Source: Hyperoodon ampullatus
Lineage: Eukaryota; Chordata; Mammalia; Artiodactyla; Ziphiidae
Reading direction: 5' to 3'
Assembly: GCA_949752795.1 (NCBI GenBank)
Contig: OX457070.1
Coordinates: 32,376,788 to 32,440,787, forward strand
DNA: 64,000 nucleotides
Part shown: positions 35,970-47,752 of the stretch, piece after piece
Layout of the letters: every line of letters begins with the position of its first letter
Numbering within the stretch: position 1 is the stretch's first letter
Made by a program: the position numbers and the translations under genes
The notes under the pieces: model-generated
Databases searched by the model: none
Told to the model about the DNA's origin: nothing
What the model saw: only the letters and a program-made list of their open reading frames with translations

Positions 35970-36882
35970 ATGAGAAGACAGAAAAACACACAGCAGGTGA
36001 AGGAGCAAGATAAAAACCTACCAGACCTAACAAATGAAGAGGTAATGCAGTCTACCTGAAAAAGAATTCAGAATAATGATAGTAAAGCTGATCCAAGATT
36101 CTATTTCCAAGATCCAAAATCTTGGAAATAGAATAGACAAAATGCAAGAAACAGTTAACAAGGACCTAGAAGAACTAAAGATGAATCAAGCATCGATTAA
36201 AAACACAATAAATGAAATGAAAAATACTCTAGATGGGATCAATAGCAGAATAACTGAGGCAGAAGAACGGATAAGTGAGGTGGAAGATAAAATAGTGGAA
36301 ATAACTGAGGCAGAGCAAAATAAAGAAAAAAGAATGAAAAGAACAGAGGACAGTCTCAGAGACCTCTGGGACAACATTAAACGCACCAACATTCAAATTA
36401 TAGGGGTTCCAGAAGAAGAAGAGAAAAAGAAAGGGACTGAGAAAATATTTGAAGAGATTATAGTTGAAAACTTCCCTAATATGGGAAAGGAAATAGTTAA
36501 TCAAGTCCAGGAGGCACAGAGAGTCCCATACAGAATAAATCCAAGGAGAAATACGCCAAGACACATATTAATCCAACTCTCAAAAATTAAACACAAAGAA
36601 ATCATATTAAAAGCAGCAAGGCAAAAACAACAAGTAACACACAAGGGAATCCCCATCAGGATAACAGCTGATCTCTCAGCAGAAACTCTACAAGCCAGAA
36701 GGGAGTGGCAGGACATAATGAAAGTGATGAAGGAGAGAAACCTGCAAACAAGATTACTCTACCCAGCAAGGATCTCATTCAGATTTGATGGAGAAATTAA
36801 AACCTTTACAGACAAGCAAAAGCTGAGAGAGTTCAGCACCACCAAACCAGCTTTACAACAAATGCTAAAGGAACTTCTCTAG
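35970..36882 (+). pseudogene. ORF1: L1 ORF1 (RNA-binding chaperone), frameshifted
   Basis: ORF1 protein coats L1 RNA as trimers and acts as a nucleic-acid chaperone. The likely start is the ATG at 35970 (MRRQKNTQQ). That frame ends after 29 codons at TGA 36057-36059, because about one base is missing near 36040-36048 relative to the frame that continues. The remaining 268 codons are open from the ATG at 36076 to TAG 36880-36882. The first 100 or so residues are heptad-like (NRIDKMQ, EEL, EAEERISEVEDKI), as in the coiled coil. An RRM-like part follows (NIQIIGVPEEEE), then the C-terminal domain (ITADLSAETLQARREWQDIM, then a FTDKQKLREF motif). A 21-base inverted-copy insertion lies near the new start. 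Translation from 36076 would give a protein lacking only the N-terminal tail, so partial function cannot be excluded from sequence alone. Confidence 0.85.
36098..36134 (+). repeat. Perfect 16-bp hairpin inside L1 ORF1
   Basis: Arm 36098-36113 (ATTCTATTTCCAAGAT) is the exact reverse complement of 36119-36134, with a 5-base loop CCAAA. See the finding on fold-back insertion. Confidence 0.97.
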
Positions 36883-36940
36883 GCAAGAAACACAACAGAA
36901 GGAATATACCTACAATAATGAACCCAAAGCAATTAAGGAA

Positions 36941-39900
36941 ATGGGAATAGGAACATACATATCAATAATTACCTTAAATGTAAATGGACTAAATGCTCCC
37001 ACCAAAAGACACAGATTGGCTGAATGCATACAAAAACAAGACCCATATATATGCTGTCTAAAAGAGACCCACTTCAGACCTAGAGACACATACAGATTGA
37101 AAGTAAGGGGATGGAAAAAGATATTCCATGCAAATGGAAATCAAAAGAAAGCTGGAGTAGCAATTCTTATATCAGACAAAATAGACTTTAAAATAAAGAC
37201 TATTAGAAGAGACAAAGAAGGACATTACATAATGATAAAGGGATCGATCCAAGAAGAAGATATAACAATTGTAAATATTTATGCACCCAACATAGGAGCA
37301 CCTCAATTCATAAGGCAAATACTAACAGCCATAAAAGGGGAAATCGACAGTAACACAATCATAGTAGGAGACTTTAACACCCCACTTTCACCAATGGACA
37401 GATCATCCAAAATGAAAATAAATAAGGAAACACAAACTTTAAAAGATACATTAAACAAGATGGACTTAGTTGATATTTATAGGACATTCCATCCAAAAAC
37501 AACAGAATACACATTTTTCTCAAGTGCTCATGGAACATTCTCCAGGATAGATCATATCTTGGGTCACAAATCAAGCCTTGGTAAATTTAAGAAAATTGAA
37601 ATTGTATCAAGTATCTTTTCCGACCACAATGTTATGAGACTACACATCAATTACAGGAAAAGATCTGTAAAAAATACAAACACATGGAGGCTAAACAATA
37701 CACTACTCAATAATGAAGTGAACACTGAAGGAATCAAAGAGGAAATTAAAAAATACCTAGAAACAAATGACAATGGAGACACGACGACCCAAAACCTGTG
37801 GGACGCAGCAAAAGCAGTTCTAAGGGGGAAGTTTATAGCAGTACAATCCTACCTTAAGAAACAGGAAACATCTCGAGTAAACAACCTGACCCTGCACCTA
37901 AAGCAATTAGAGAAAGAAGAACAAAAAACCCCCAAAGTTAGCAGAAGGAAAGAAATCATAAAGATCAGATCAGAAATAAATGAAAAAGAAATGAAGGAAA
38001 CGATAGCAAAGATCAACCAAACTAAAAGCTGGTTCTTTGAGAAGATAAACAAAATTGACAAACCATTAGCCAGACTCATCAAGAAAAGAAGGAAGAAGAC
38101 TCAAATCAATAGAATTAGAAATGAAAAGGGAGAAGTAACAACTGACACTGCAGAAATACAAAAGATCATGAGAGATTACTACAAGCAACTCTATGCCAAT
38201 AAAATGGACAACCTGGAAGAAATGGACAAATTCTGAGAAATGCGCAACCTGCCAAGACTGAATCGGGAAGAAATAGAAAATATGAATAGACCAATCACAA
38301 GCACTGAAATTGAAATTGTGATTAAAAATCTACCAACAAACAAAAGCCCAGGACCAGATGGCTTCTCAGGCAAATTCTATCAAACATTTAGAGAAGAGCT
38401 AACACCCATCCTTCTCAAACTCTTCCAAACAATTTCAGAGGAAGGAACACTACCAAACTCATTCTACGAGGCCACCATCACCTTGATACCAAAACCAGGC
38501 AAGGATGTCACAAAGAAAGAAAACTACAGGCCAATATCACTGATGAACATAGATGCAAAAATCCTCAACAAAATACTGGCAAACAGAATCCAACAGCACA
38601 TTAAAAGGATCATACACCATGATCAAGTGGGGTTTATTCCAGGAATGCAAGGATTCTTCAATATACGCAAATCAGTCAACGTGATAAACCATATTAACAA
38701 ATTGAAGGAGAAAAACCATATGATCATCTCAATAGATGCAGAGAAAGCTTTCAACAAAATTCAACACCCATTTATGATAAAAACCCTGCAGAAAGTAGGC
38801 ATAGAGGGAACTTTCCTCAACATAATAAAGGCCATATATGACAAACCCACAGCCAGCATCATCCTCAATGGTTAAAAACTGAAACCATTTCCACTAAGAT
38901 CAGGAACAAGACAAGGTTGCCCACTCTCACCACTCTTATTCAACATAGTTTTGGAAGTTTTAGCCACAGCAATCAGAGAAGAAAAGGAAATAAAAGGAAT
39001 CCAAATCGGAAAAGAAGAAGTAAAGCTGTCACTGTTTGCAGATGACATGATACTATACATAGAGAATCCTAAAGATGCTACCAGAAAACTACTAGAGCTA
39101 ATCAATGAATTTGGTAAAGTTGCAGGATACAAAATTAATGCACAGAAATCTCTGGCATTCCTATATACTAATGATGAAAAATCTGAAAGTGAAATCAAGG
39201 AAACACTCCCATTTACCATTGCAACAAAAAGAATAAAATATCTAGGAATAAACCTACCTAAGGAGACAAAAGACCTGTATGCAGAAAATTATAAGACACT
39301 GATGAAAGAAATTAAAGATGATACAAATAGATGGAGAGATGTACCATGTTCTTGGATTGGAAGAATCAACATTGTGAAAATGACTCTACTACCCAAAGCA
39401 ATCTACAGATTCAATGCAATCCCTATCAAACTACCACTGGCATTTTTCACAGAACTAGAACAAAAAATTTCAAAATTTGTTTGGAAAAACAAAAGACCCC
39501 GAATAGCCAAAGCAATCTTGAGAACGAAAAACGGAGCTGGAGGAATCAGGCTCCCTGACTTCAGACTATACTACAAAGCTACAGTAATCAAGACAGTGTG
39601 GTACTGGCACAAAAACAGAAAGATAGATCAATGGAACAGGATAGAAAGCCCAGAGATAAACCCACGGACATATGGTCACCTTATCTTTGACAAAGGAGGC
39701 ATGAATGTACAGTGGAGAAAGGACAGCCTCTTCAATAAGTGGTGCTGGGAAAACTGGACAGGGACATGTAAAAGTATGAGATTAGATCATTCCCTAACAC
39801 CATACACAAAAATAAGCTCAAAATCGATTAAAGACCTAAATGTAACGCCAAAAACTATCAAACTCTTAGAGGAAAACATAGGCAGAACACTCTATGACAT

Positions 39901-40774
39901 AAATCACAGCAAGATCCTTTTGGACCCACCTCCTAGAGAAATGGAACTAAAAACAAAGATAAACAAATGGGACCTAATGAAACTTCAAAGCTTTTGCACA
40001 GCAAAGGAAACCATAAACAAGACCAAAAGACAACCCTCAGAATGGGAGAAAATATTTGCCAATGAAGCAACTGACAAAGGATTAATCTCCAAAATTTATA
40101 AACAGCTCATGCAGCTCAATAGCAAAAAGACAAACAACCCAATCCAAAAATGGGCAGAAGACTTAAATAGGCATTTCTCCAAAGAAGATATACAGACTGC
40201 CAACAAACACATGAAAGAATGCTCAACATCATTAATCATTAGAGAAATGCAAATCAAAACTACAATGAGATATCATCTCACACCAGTCAGAATGGCCATC
40301 ATCAAGAAATCTAGAAACAATAAATGCTGGAGAGGGTTTGGAGAAAAGGGAACACTCTTGCACTGCTGGTGGGAATGTGAATTGGTACAGCCACTATGGA
40401 GAACAGTATGGAGGTTCCTGAAAAAACTAAAAATAGAACTACCATATGACCCAGCAATCCCACTACTAGTCATATACCCTGAGAAAACCATAATTCAAAA
40501 AGAGACATGTACCAAAATGTTCATTGCAGCTCTATTCACAATAGCCCGGAGCTGGAAACAACCTAAGTGTCCATCATCGGATGAATGGATAAAGAAGATG
40601 TGGCACATATATACAATGGAATATTACTCAGCCATAAAAAGGAACGAAACTGAGCTATTTGTAATGAGGTGGATAGACCTAGAGTCTGTCATACAGAGTG
40701 AAGTAAGTCAGAAAGAGAAAGACAAATACCGTATGCTAACACGTATATATGGAATTTTTAAAAAAATGTCATGA
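36941..40774 (+). pseudogene. ORF2: L1 ORF2 (endonuclease-reverse transcriptase), two in-frame stops
   Basis: A single frame of 1278 codons including the final TGA, the usual L1 ORF2 length, is broken at TGA 38234-38236 (codon 432) and TAA 38873-38875 (codon 645); there is no frameshift. Order: APE-type endonuclease, residues 1-235 (LNVNGLN, KETHF with E42, GDFN with D144 and N146, SRIDH with D204, SDH with H229). Next a linker that holds the first stop, then the reverse transcriptase, with motif A SIDAEKAF (catalytic Asp at 38735-38737), the second stop, motif B ([11 protein letters not shown]) and FADD at 39035-39046. Last is the C-terminal Cys-rich region near 40325-40380. Two unusual residues: Asn follows Phe in motif A (38753-38755), and Phe replaces the expected second Cys of the zinc-knuckle-like CWRGxG motif (40337-40339). 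It nicks DNA and copies L1 RNA when intact; this copy would yield only an endonuclease-linker fragment. Confidence 0.93.
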
Positions 40775-41117
40775 AGAACCTAGGGGTAAAACGGGAATAA
40801 AGACACAGACCTATTTGAAAATGGACTTGAGTATATGGGGAGGGGGAAGGGTAAGCTGTGACAAAGCGAGAGAGGCATAGACATATATACATTACCAAAC
40901 GTAAGGTAGATAGATAGTGGGAAGCAGCCACAGAGCACAGGGAGATCAGCTCGGTGCTTTGTGACCGCCTGGAGGGGTGGGATGGGGAGGGTTGGAGGGA
41001 GGGAGATGCATGAGGGAAGGGATGTGGGAACAGATGTATATGTATGACTGATTCACTTTGTTATAATGCAGAAACTAATAAAAAAAAATAGTAAATAAAT
41101 TTAAAAAATTTTAAAAA
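40775..41117 (+). other. L1 3'UTR and A-rich tail
   Basis: Begins after the ORF2 stop. It has a G-rich tract at 40971-41013 (four or more G runs, able to form a quadruplex, as is typical of L1 3'UTRs), the conserved 'gattcactttgttataatgc', AATAAA at 41077-41082, and an impure A tail. Confidence 0.85.
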
Positions 41118-41407
41118 AAATCAAAATCATCTTTAATACTACTACCAAAAGTTGCTTATGTTTGTTCTATGGGGAATTTGAAAGAAGGTATTTATGCTAA
41201 AATAAGCTTAGGAAATTTTGGATTAAAAGCACTTAAACAGGTTTTCTTGACTGTAAGACTTCTCAACACCTTTAATATGTTGAAGTGTATTATGGTGTTC
41301 ATAAAAGGGAGGTAACATGTAGAGTTTCTCAAACTTATTTGACCCGAGAATGTTTTATTCCAATAGATTTTTTCTTTCTTCAGAACACACATTAGTAAAC
41401 AATGTTC

Positions 41408-41446
<39 letters not shown>

Positions 41447-42035
41447 GTATATTCACACAGTCTTTTATTTTATTTATTTTTTGCCTCTGAGTCCTTGTGG
41501 GTTTTTTTTTTTAATTCAAACAGAAAGTCACAAAAATTATAATCATCCTCATCAGTTCACTCAGTCCCATGTAATTAATTTTTTTATCTTGATCTTTTGT
41601 TAGCACTTTTATGAATTCATCAGTTTTCCATTAGAGTTCTGAAAATGCTTATTCATTCAGTTCAGCAGTATAGTCAGTTACCAGAAACCTGTACTTGTCA
41701 GAGTCTTTTCCATGAATTCCTTGAAGGTGAAACCCTTTTATAGGAACATATTTGCAAAAGCATCAGAGTACACCCAGAACTGTCTGTAAATGACAAAAGA
41801 CTTAAAAATGAGCACGGCTAAAGATTTGATGAAAGTTCATAATAATGCAGTTGACAAGGAAATTTAGTTATTTCTGAGATTTACATTTTAATGTAATAAC
41901 TAGAATTATGACTTATAACATTATACCAGAACATATAAGATTTTTAGAAATTTCATGTAACGTCTGAAACATTTATATTAACATATTTCCATACAAATAA
42001 CCCAAAGAAAGTTTAGTATTAGTTGTTTTTGTTTG
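41118..42035. other. Right flank: L1M remnant, then single-copy DNA
   Basis: The first 60 bases look like the continuation of the repeat into which the L1 inserted. The rest shows nothing recognisable apart from the AC repeat. Confidence 0.4.
41411..41443. repeat. (AC)n microsatellite
   Basis: Sixteen AC units. Confidence 0.97.
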
Positions 42036-42039
42036 TTTG

Positions 42040-42155
42040 GTTGGTTTTTTATACTGCAGGTTCTTATTAGTCATCAATTTTATACACACCAGTGTACACA
42101 TGTCAATCCCAATCGCCCAGTGCAGCACACCACGATCCCCATAGTCTTTATTTAC
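42040..42155 (-). repeat. L1 3'UTR fragment, minus strand
   Basis: 'gcaggttcttattagtcatc', 'ttttatacacaccagtgtac' and 'gtcaatcccaatcgcccag' are the complement of an L1 3' region common in cetartiodactyls. Confidence 0.55.
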
Positions 42156-42249
42156 TTGTTTCTAGGTGATTTTGAAAATAATAGGATAATGAACTTAATA
42201 TATCATGGACATCTATTCACATCAATAAATGGGATTTCACGTCATCATT

Positions 42250-42464
42250 TTATTTTATTTATTTATTTTTTTGCAGTACGTAGGCCTCTCACTGTTGTGG
42301 CCTCTCCCATTGCGGAGCACAGGCTCCGGACGCACAGGCTCAGCGGCCATGGCTCACGGGCCCAGCCGCTCTGCAGCATGTGGGATCTTCCCAGACCGGG
42401 GCACGAACTCGTGTCCCCTGCATCGGCAGGTGGACTCTCAACCACTGCGCCACCAGGGGAGCCC
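42250..42464 (-). mobile_element. Short CHR SINE
   Basis: Minus-strand short form with an (ATTT)n-like tail. The head GGGGCTCCCCTGG has one substitution. A 7-bp duplication CATCATT lies at 42243-42249 and 42465-42471. Confidence 0.93.
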
Positions 42465-42471
42465 CATCATT

Positions 42472-43427
42472 CGCATATTTTTTAATATCTGTAGCTTTCT
42501 AGATTATAACATGTTTGTTTCTTTGAACAGGACTTATCCTAGTATCATGAGTATTGAAGAGATAACAAAAACTTCATGTATTGCAGATGCCATAATGTAC
42601 CAATGACATTTCCAACAAGCATGTGTGTTCCTGAAGTTTTATGCAAGTCAAATTTATTTCTAATGAGATTGGAAAATACATTATAGAAACACAATGATGA
42701 ACCTTTACTAAATTAACTTACAAAAACCCCTACTTTATCAGAAAGTTGTGATTGTTGTTTATCAGGTCTCTTAAGACAAGGGCATTACTTGGAATTAGCC
42801 ACTAGTAACAACCAACTCTTTGGCTTTTCAAAGCAAAATCCAATGCCTCCTTGAAAGAACTTCAAAATGGCGGAACTGTGAAACAAAGTATGGAGAGACT
42901 GCAAGACATACAAGGACTCTCAGAGTATCTTAGAGTAAGTTAAATAATACTGGTTAGGGAAAAACCACTTTTTTCTATTTTATTCTATTGTGAGTTCCAT
43001 TTAATAAAAAGTTAATTAACAAAGACCAATCATTTGCCTTCCTGAATTTAAAAAATAAATAATCCATTTAAGTATATGCTAAAATGTGTTAGCACAAAAT
43101 TTGTCACATTTTCATAGAAATACATGGATTAGTAGCAAGATAATGGGCAATGAGTAACATTTTCTCCCAGCTATTAAATTCTTTTAATGTTCTATGGTAC
43201 AAGGAAATGTGGATTTAATGTGAGGTTATACTTGTAAGGATTCTTATCTGTATCTCTCCAGTGAGTTGTTATTTCAGAACATTTGTAACTCTTAGTAGAG
43301 AAACCTCTCATTTTATATTCTTGAACGTTGGAACCGAAAGAAAGTGCTTGGGAGTTTCTGACACAAAAAGTTTTAATTTTCCTAGCACAACCGAACTGTT
43401 AGAAGTTTGACTGCTATCTAACATATT
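42472..43427. other. Single-copy DNA, nothing recognised
   Basis: No repeat or gene recognised. Confidence 0.5.
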
Positions 43428-43438
43428 GAATGCCTTTT

Positions 43439-43651
43439 TTTTTTTTTTTTTTTTTTTGCGGTACGCGGGCCTCTCACTGTTGTGGCCTGTCCCATTGCGG
43501 AGCACAGGCACCGGACGCGCAGGCTCAGTGGCCATGGCTCACGGGCCCAGCCGCTCCGCGACATCTGGGATCTTCCTGGACCGGGGCACGAACCCGTGTC
43601 CCCTGCATCGGCAGGCAGACTCTCAACCACTGCACCACAAGGGAAGCCCCG
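43439..43651 (-). mobile_element. Short CHR SINE
   Basis: Minus-strand short form with an 18-20 base A-tail. The duplication GAATGCCTTTT is perfect at 43428-43438 and 43652-43662. Confidence 0.95.
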
Positions 43652-43662
43652 GAATGCCTTTT

Positions 43663-44251
43663 ATGTTTCCTGTTCATTTTGGATGGGAGCAGGAGGAATG
43701 AGACTGAGACATCCTTTAAGTCAGCCCCCTAAGAATAGAGGATTTATGACTAGAGATTGCATAGTTGCAATCTTCAACTGTGTGCATATTATAGGAGGTG
43801 AAGGATGGCTTTAACTACAATTCCAAAAACACGGGAGATGGCCCAGAGTCCAAAGCCAAAACAAGGAGATAGGAGGTCTGAAACACGAGGAGTCTTATTA
43901 AACCAATCAATCAAGAAATATTTATAAAGGGTTAAAATGTGTCTAGTGCTGTATTAGGCAAGAAAAGATCAAACCTCAAGGAAAAGGGGAAAATAATAAA
44001 TACTTGAAGAGGCAGCACATTATATTATATAAGAATACAAAAGTAAAATTAGTCTCACAAAAGGGAACACAAGAGCAAGAAGAATACAAGTAAAACTAGA
44101 AGTAAAAAAAAAAAAAAATTAGAAAAACAATTGGAAAAGAGAATTAGCTATAAAGGACTGGTCAAATAACAGTAATGAATAATTTTTCTAAAAAGCGGTT
44201 GAGAAACAGAGTCACAGCTGTTCCAGAAGAGCAGGGGAGAATTGAAGTAAC
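43663..44251. other. Single-copy A-rich DNA
   Basis: Nothing recognised except possible decayed MIR/L2 words near 43905-43965. Confidence 0.45.
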
Positions 44252-44265
44252 AAGACCAAGTCTAA

Positions 44266-44622
44266 AATATCATATGATGTCGCTTATATGTGGAATCTTA
44301 AAAAAAATACAAATGAGCTTATATACAAAACAGAACTAGACCCACAGACATAGAAAACAAACTTATGGTTACCAAAGGGGAAGGGGGAGTATAAATTAGG
44401 AGTTCGGGATTAACATATATACACTCCTATATAGAAAATAGATAACTAACAAGGACTTACTATATAGCACAGGGAACTATACTCAATAGTTTGTAATAAC
44501 CTATAAGGGAAAAGAATCTGAAAAAGAATAGATATATACATACAGATGTATAACTGAATCACTGTGCTATACATCTGAAACTAACACAACATTGTATATC
44601 AACTATACTTCAATAAGAAAAA
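44266..44622 (+). mobile_element. 5'-truncated L1 3' end
   Basis: 'atgtcgcttatatgtggaat', 'agatgtataactgaatcact' and 'ctaacacaacattgtatatc' are the cetartiodactyl L1 3' end. A 14-bp duplication, AAGACCAAGTCTAA at 44252-44265 and AAGACCAAGTATAA at 44623-44636, differs at one base. Confidence 0.9.
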
Positions 44623-44636
44623 AAGACCAAGTATAA

Positions 44637-46815
44637 GCTCATCTAATGTCAGCTCTAGGGAAGACCTCAGGAACCTCACCCCCTGCTTCCTCCAGGAAGA
44701 AAGGCAAGTGTCCTGTTGTCAGGTCACATGAAGAAGCAGAACTTAGACTAGCACCCATGTCTTGGACTCCGCTGCTGCCACTTGCAGTCCAACTCCAGCT
44801 CAAGGTCTCAAAGCAAAAGAGAGAAATCATGAAAGCCATGGCCATAAAGAGGAGAAAGGGGCTTGAGGGCAGAAAAAGAAGATTGAAGAGAAGACACAGT
44901 AGAAAAATATCATGAGTGTGGCCTGAATTCCAGAAGGTCCAGCCAAGCAGAAAGAGAGGCTGTGCATTTGCTTTCCACATGCCAAATAATTATTTGAGTT
45001 TGAAAATGCCCATTTACCTAGGACGTTTGACTTGACCACATGTGTCTGTGGGCCCTTTATAGCACCTACTTTTTCTCATTTCAGAAGCACTGAAACACAA
45101 TTTGAGAAACACTATAGCACACCCGACCTTTTTCAAATCTCCCAGACAAACTCCAAACTCACCAGCTTTCCCCATCTCAGGAGTGTGAAATCTTATTTTC
45201 CAGTTCTCTGCTCAAATTTAACAAGCCACCTCCTACTTAACCTTCTTCTGTGAAACCTGAAAGCACCAGACAATTGTACACCCAACCCTTGCTCCTCTGA
45301 TCCTCCCAACTCTCCCCATCAGGAGTCCTTAGAGCCACAATTTCAAATCTCTGATAATAGCCCTCGGCGACCTGGAGTGTAACTTAAGGCTTCACTTATG
45401 TCTTTGCACCTTAAATACAAAAGAACATGCCCTCACCAAAAAAAAAAAAGAATAAAAGCATCTTTCTACCCATCTTCCCACCCTTTGACTTTAAGACAGA
45501 AGCATTTAGACATCATTTAATTATCTCCAAACTATCAAAGACTGATTAAATGAATCTACGCAGAGACTGGGGTTTTGTTGACGATATTGTTGTTTTTACT
45601 GCTTTCTGGTGAAGATATACTTAGTGAAAACACTAAGGCTCTCAATTAGGCAGCTGGGTGACTTATAAATATATATTTATGTTTGAAGCCTAAGTGGCCA
45701 TTGGCTTCCCTACTGTTTTACTTAGCTAACAAAACAACTCTATCAAAGTAAGTATTATTCCAAAACCCAACTTCCTGTGCAGAATGCTCCCATGTGCTCC
45801 ATCAGTCTGGCTCTGTGATGAACTACATCGTTTCTTATAAACTGTCCATGGCCCATAAATTTCCAAGCATAAAGGCTATTACTGTGCTGTGCAAATCTGC
45901 TGAGGATTTGGGCCTTTCGAACTCCATTTTTACCTGGTTGGAAATGAGGCTGGGGGAGAAGTCCATCTCCAAACTTCCTCTCTTCCCCTCCTTGTCATCC
46001 CCACTCCCATTTTGATCAGGGGCAATCATTTAATGTGCACAAGATTGGAAGAGGATTTATTTTGACTGACTTTAAGCAGCTTCTGCATCAAATTAGCATC
46101 TTCTTTCTGCAAGTGCTGCATACCAGGGAAGGGAAAAGAGAGATTGGGGCAATTTTCTAATTAATCTGGGAAGTGTGGATTGGAAAATTTATAAGGTAAA
46201 AAAAAAATTTTTTTCTTGTATTAGCTAAATGATTCTAGACAATAGTGGAAGAGGAATCATAAGAAAATGCTTTAGAATGCCAGTGAGTGGCTAACTATAG
46301 TTTATATCGGTGCAAATTACATTACTCAAGACCGTATAATAATCAGAAAACGTAAGGCTGCTACCAGATTTCTGGTCTAAAAATGAATAAATTGTCGGGC
46401 GGCATCCTAATCCCCATTGGCATCTTCTGTTCTCGTGTTTGTGCTTTACACTTTATAGTGGGTTCATAGACATAATCTCATTCGACCTTCATGAATAGGT
46501 ACAAAGGATTTAGAAGGAGAAATGGGGCAATGACATGTCATTGTCCCTGAGATTTCTTGACAACTCAGCACCAATTTCCTTCAGTTTCATTTAATGATGA
46601 AAACAAGGGCAGTGATAAGGATAGTGGGTAGATTATGCCATGCAACCTGGAGACCAGGGTATCACTAAACATTTGCTACAAAGGAAATAAAACCATAAGC
46701 TGATGTTTTCCAAAGCTAAGCCACTTCAGTTTATCAACATCAAATTTGATGGTTTTGAGAGCAAATTAATCCACCTTAGAATTTTTAAGGCAGACAGGGA
46801 GGACTCCCCAAGTAA
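44637..46815. other. Long single-copy stretch
   Basis: No nameable repeat beyond a weak minus-strand MIR-like piece near 46440-46560. The interval 45540-46640 is a candidate conserved sequence. An 89-codon K/R-rich frame at 44646-44915 has no recognisable domain and is not called. Confidence 0.4.
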
Positions 46816-46854
46816 AGGAAGGAAGGAAGGGAGGGAGGGAGGAAGAAAGGAAAG
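46816..46854. repeat. (GGAA)n(GGGA)n microsatellite
   Basis: Purine-only tetranucleotide run. Confidence 0.93.
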
Positions 46855-46856
46855 AT

Positions 46857-47738
46857 TTCTGTTTATTTCAGACATGGCGTTTCCAAGGGTTTTTCACTTG
46901 TGCTAAAGTATCGGTCTCACCTTGCCATCCTCTAACCTAGAATCTGTCTTTTCACCTTCACACTTCCATTCACATCTCATTAAGTAAACAGTGAGATGCT
47001 CATGCTATTGTTAGTCTCTTTGGCACAGAATTACAGTGTTTTGTTGAAGAATTCTTCCTAACATATAAGGAAATTGTGGTTGTTTGTGTGATGTATTTAG
47101 TGCAAAGGGGGCTAGTAAATTTTAAGGAGAGAAGAGTGGTTTTTCTCCCTTAATCACTTTAAAACCGTTAAAAACTTTTTTTTCAGGCAGCTATAATTCT
47201 AATGTGAACATATTCATCAAGCACACTAACTGAATCTAAGCTGCGGGATGCGGAGTAGGGGAGAACAGAGAATGAAATAACATCCCAGCATCTCAGTGTC
47301 TGGGTCTAAGTATTCCTTTCAATAAAGTCTTACTTACTAAATTACTGTTACATTTATAATATCATGATAGTTTTCGTCTTTCATTTCTGGAAAAATATTG
47401 TTTATTGTACTATAATATATATTCCACAACAAGTAGGATTCAGGAGGGCCATATTTTATTTCCAGATGTAATTGTCTCCACTATTTATATGTAAGATTTT
47501 CAATAAAATTCTCTTTCCAGAGAAATATTCAAAATTAATACTATAATTTTTAATAAAATCACACCCATTGCATGCCATTGAATGATTTTTAAAATCCCAA
47601 TAGAAAAATCCTAGGTAACTGAAATAAGTTGTAAAAACTAGCACAGAAAGTTATTTTTCATTGTTTACTCTGGGATTCATTCATTTAAAGTGCTTATTAT
47701 GCTGTGCAAGATGAGCTTATTCTCTCATGGAAGTTTTC
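46857..47738. other. Single-copy DNA, nothing recognised
   Basis: No recognisable feature. Confidence 0.5.
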
Positions 47739-47752
47739 TTTTAAAAAGATCA

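Larger units (their letters stand above)
33481..41117 (+). mobile_element. Nearly full-length L1 retrotransposon, inactive
   Basis: A LINE-1 (non-LTR retrotransposon) of about 7.6 kb. In order it has a 5'UTR with CpG-rich promoter region (33481-34610), a 75-bp repeat array, a pyrimidine tract, an upstream leader (35470-35969), ORF1 (35970-36882), a 58-base spacer, ORF2 (36941-40774), a 3'UTR with a G-rich tract, an AATAAA and an A-rich tail. An intact copy would move by target-primed reverse transcription and would also mobilise SINEs. This one carries a frameshift in ORF1 and two stop codons in ORF2, so it cannot act autonomously. Apart from these lesions the reading frames are clean, which suggests a moderately young copy. 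I see no clean target-site duplication; the flanks are A-rich and ambiguous, and the exact 5' boundary is uncertain by a few bases. Confidence 0.93.

Noticed and set aside
33460..41130. Target-site duplication for the long L1
   Set aside because: Both flanks are A-rich (AAAACAAAGGTCAAG and AAAAATCAAAATC) and cannot be matched with confidence, so none is annotated.
44646..44915. 89-codon basic frame (RRKGLEGRKRR)
   Set aside because: Looks like a nucleolar-type basic run but is short, isolated and without homologue known to me.
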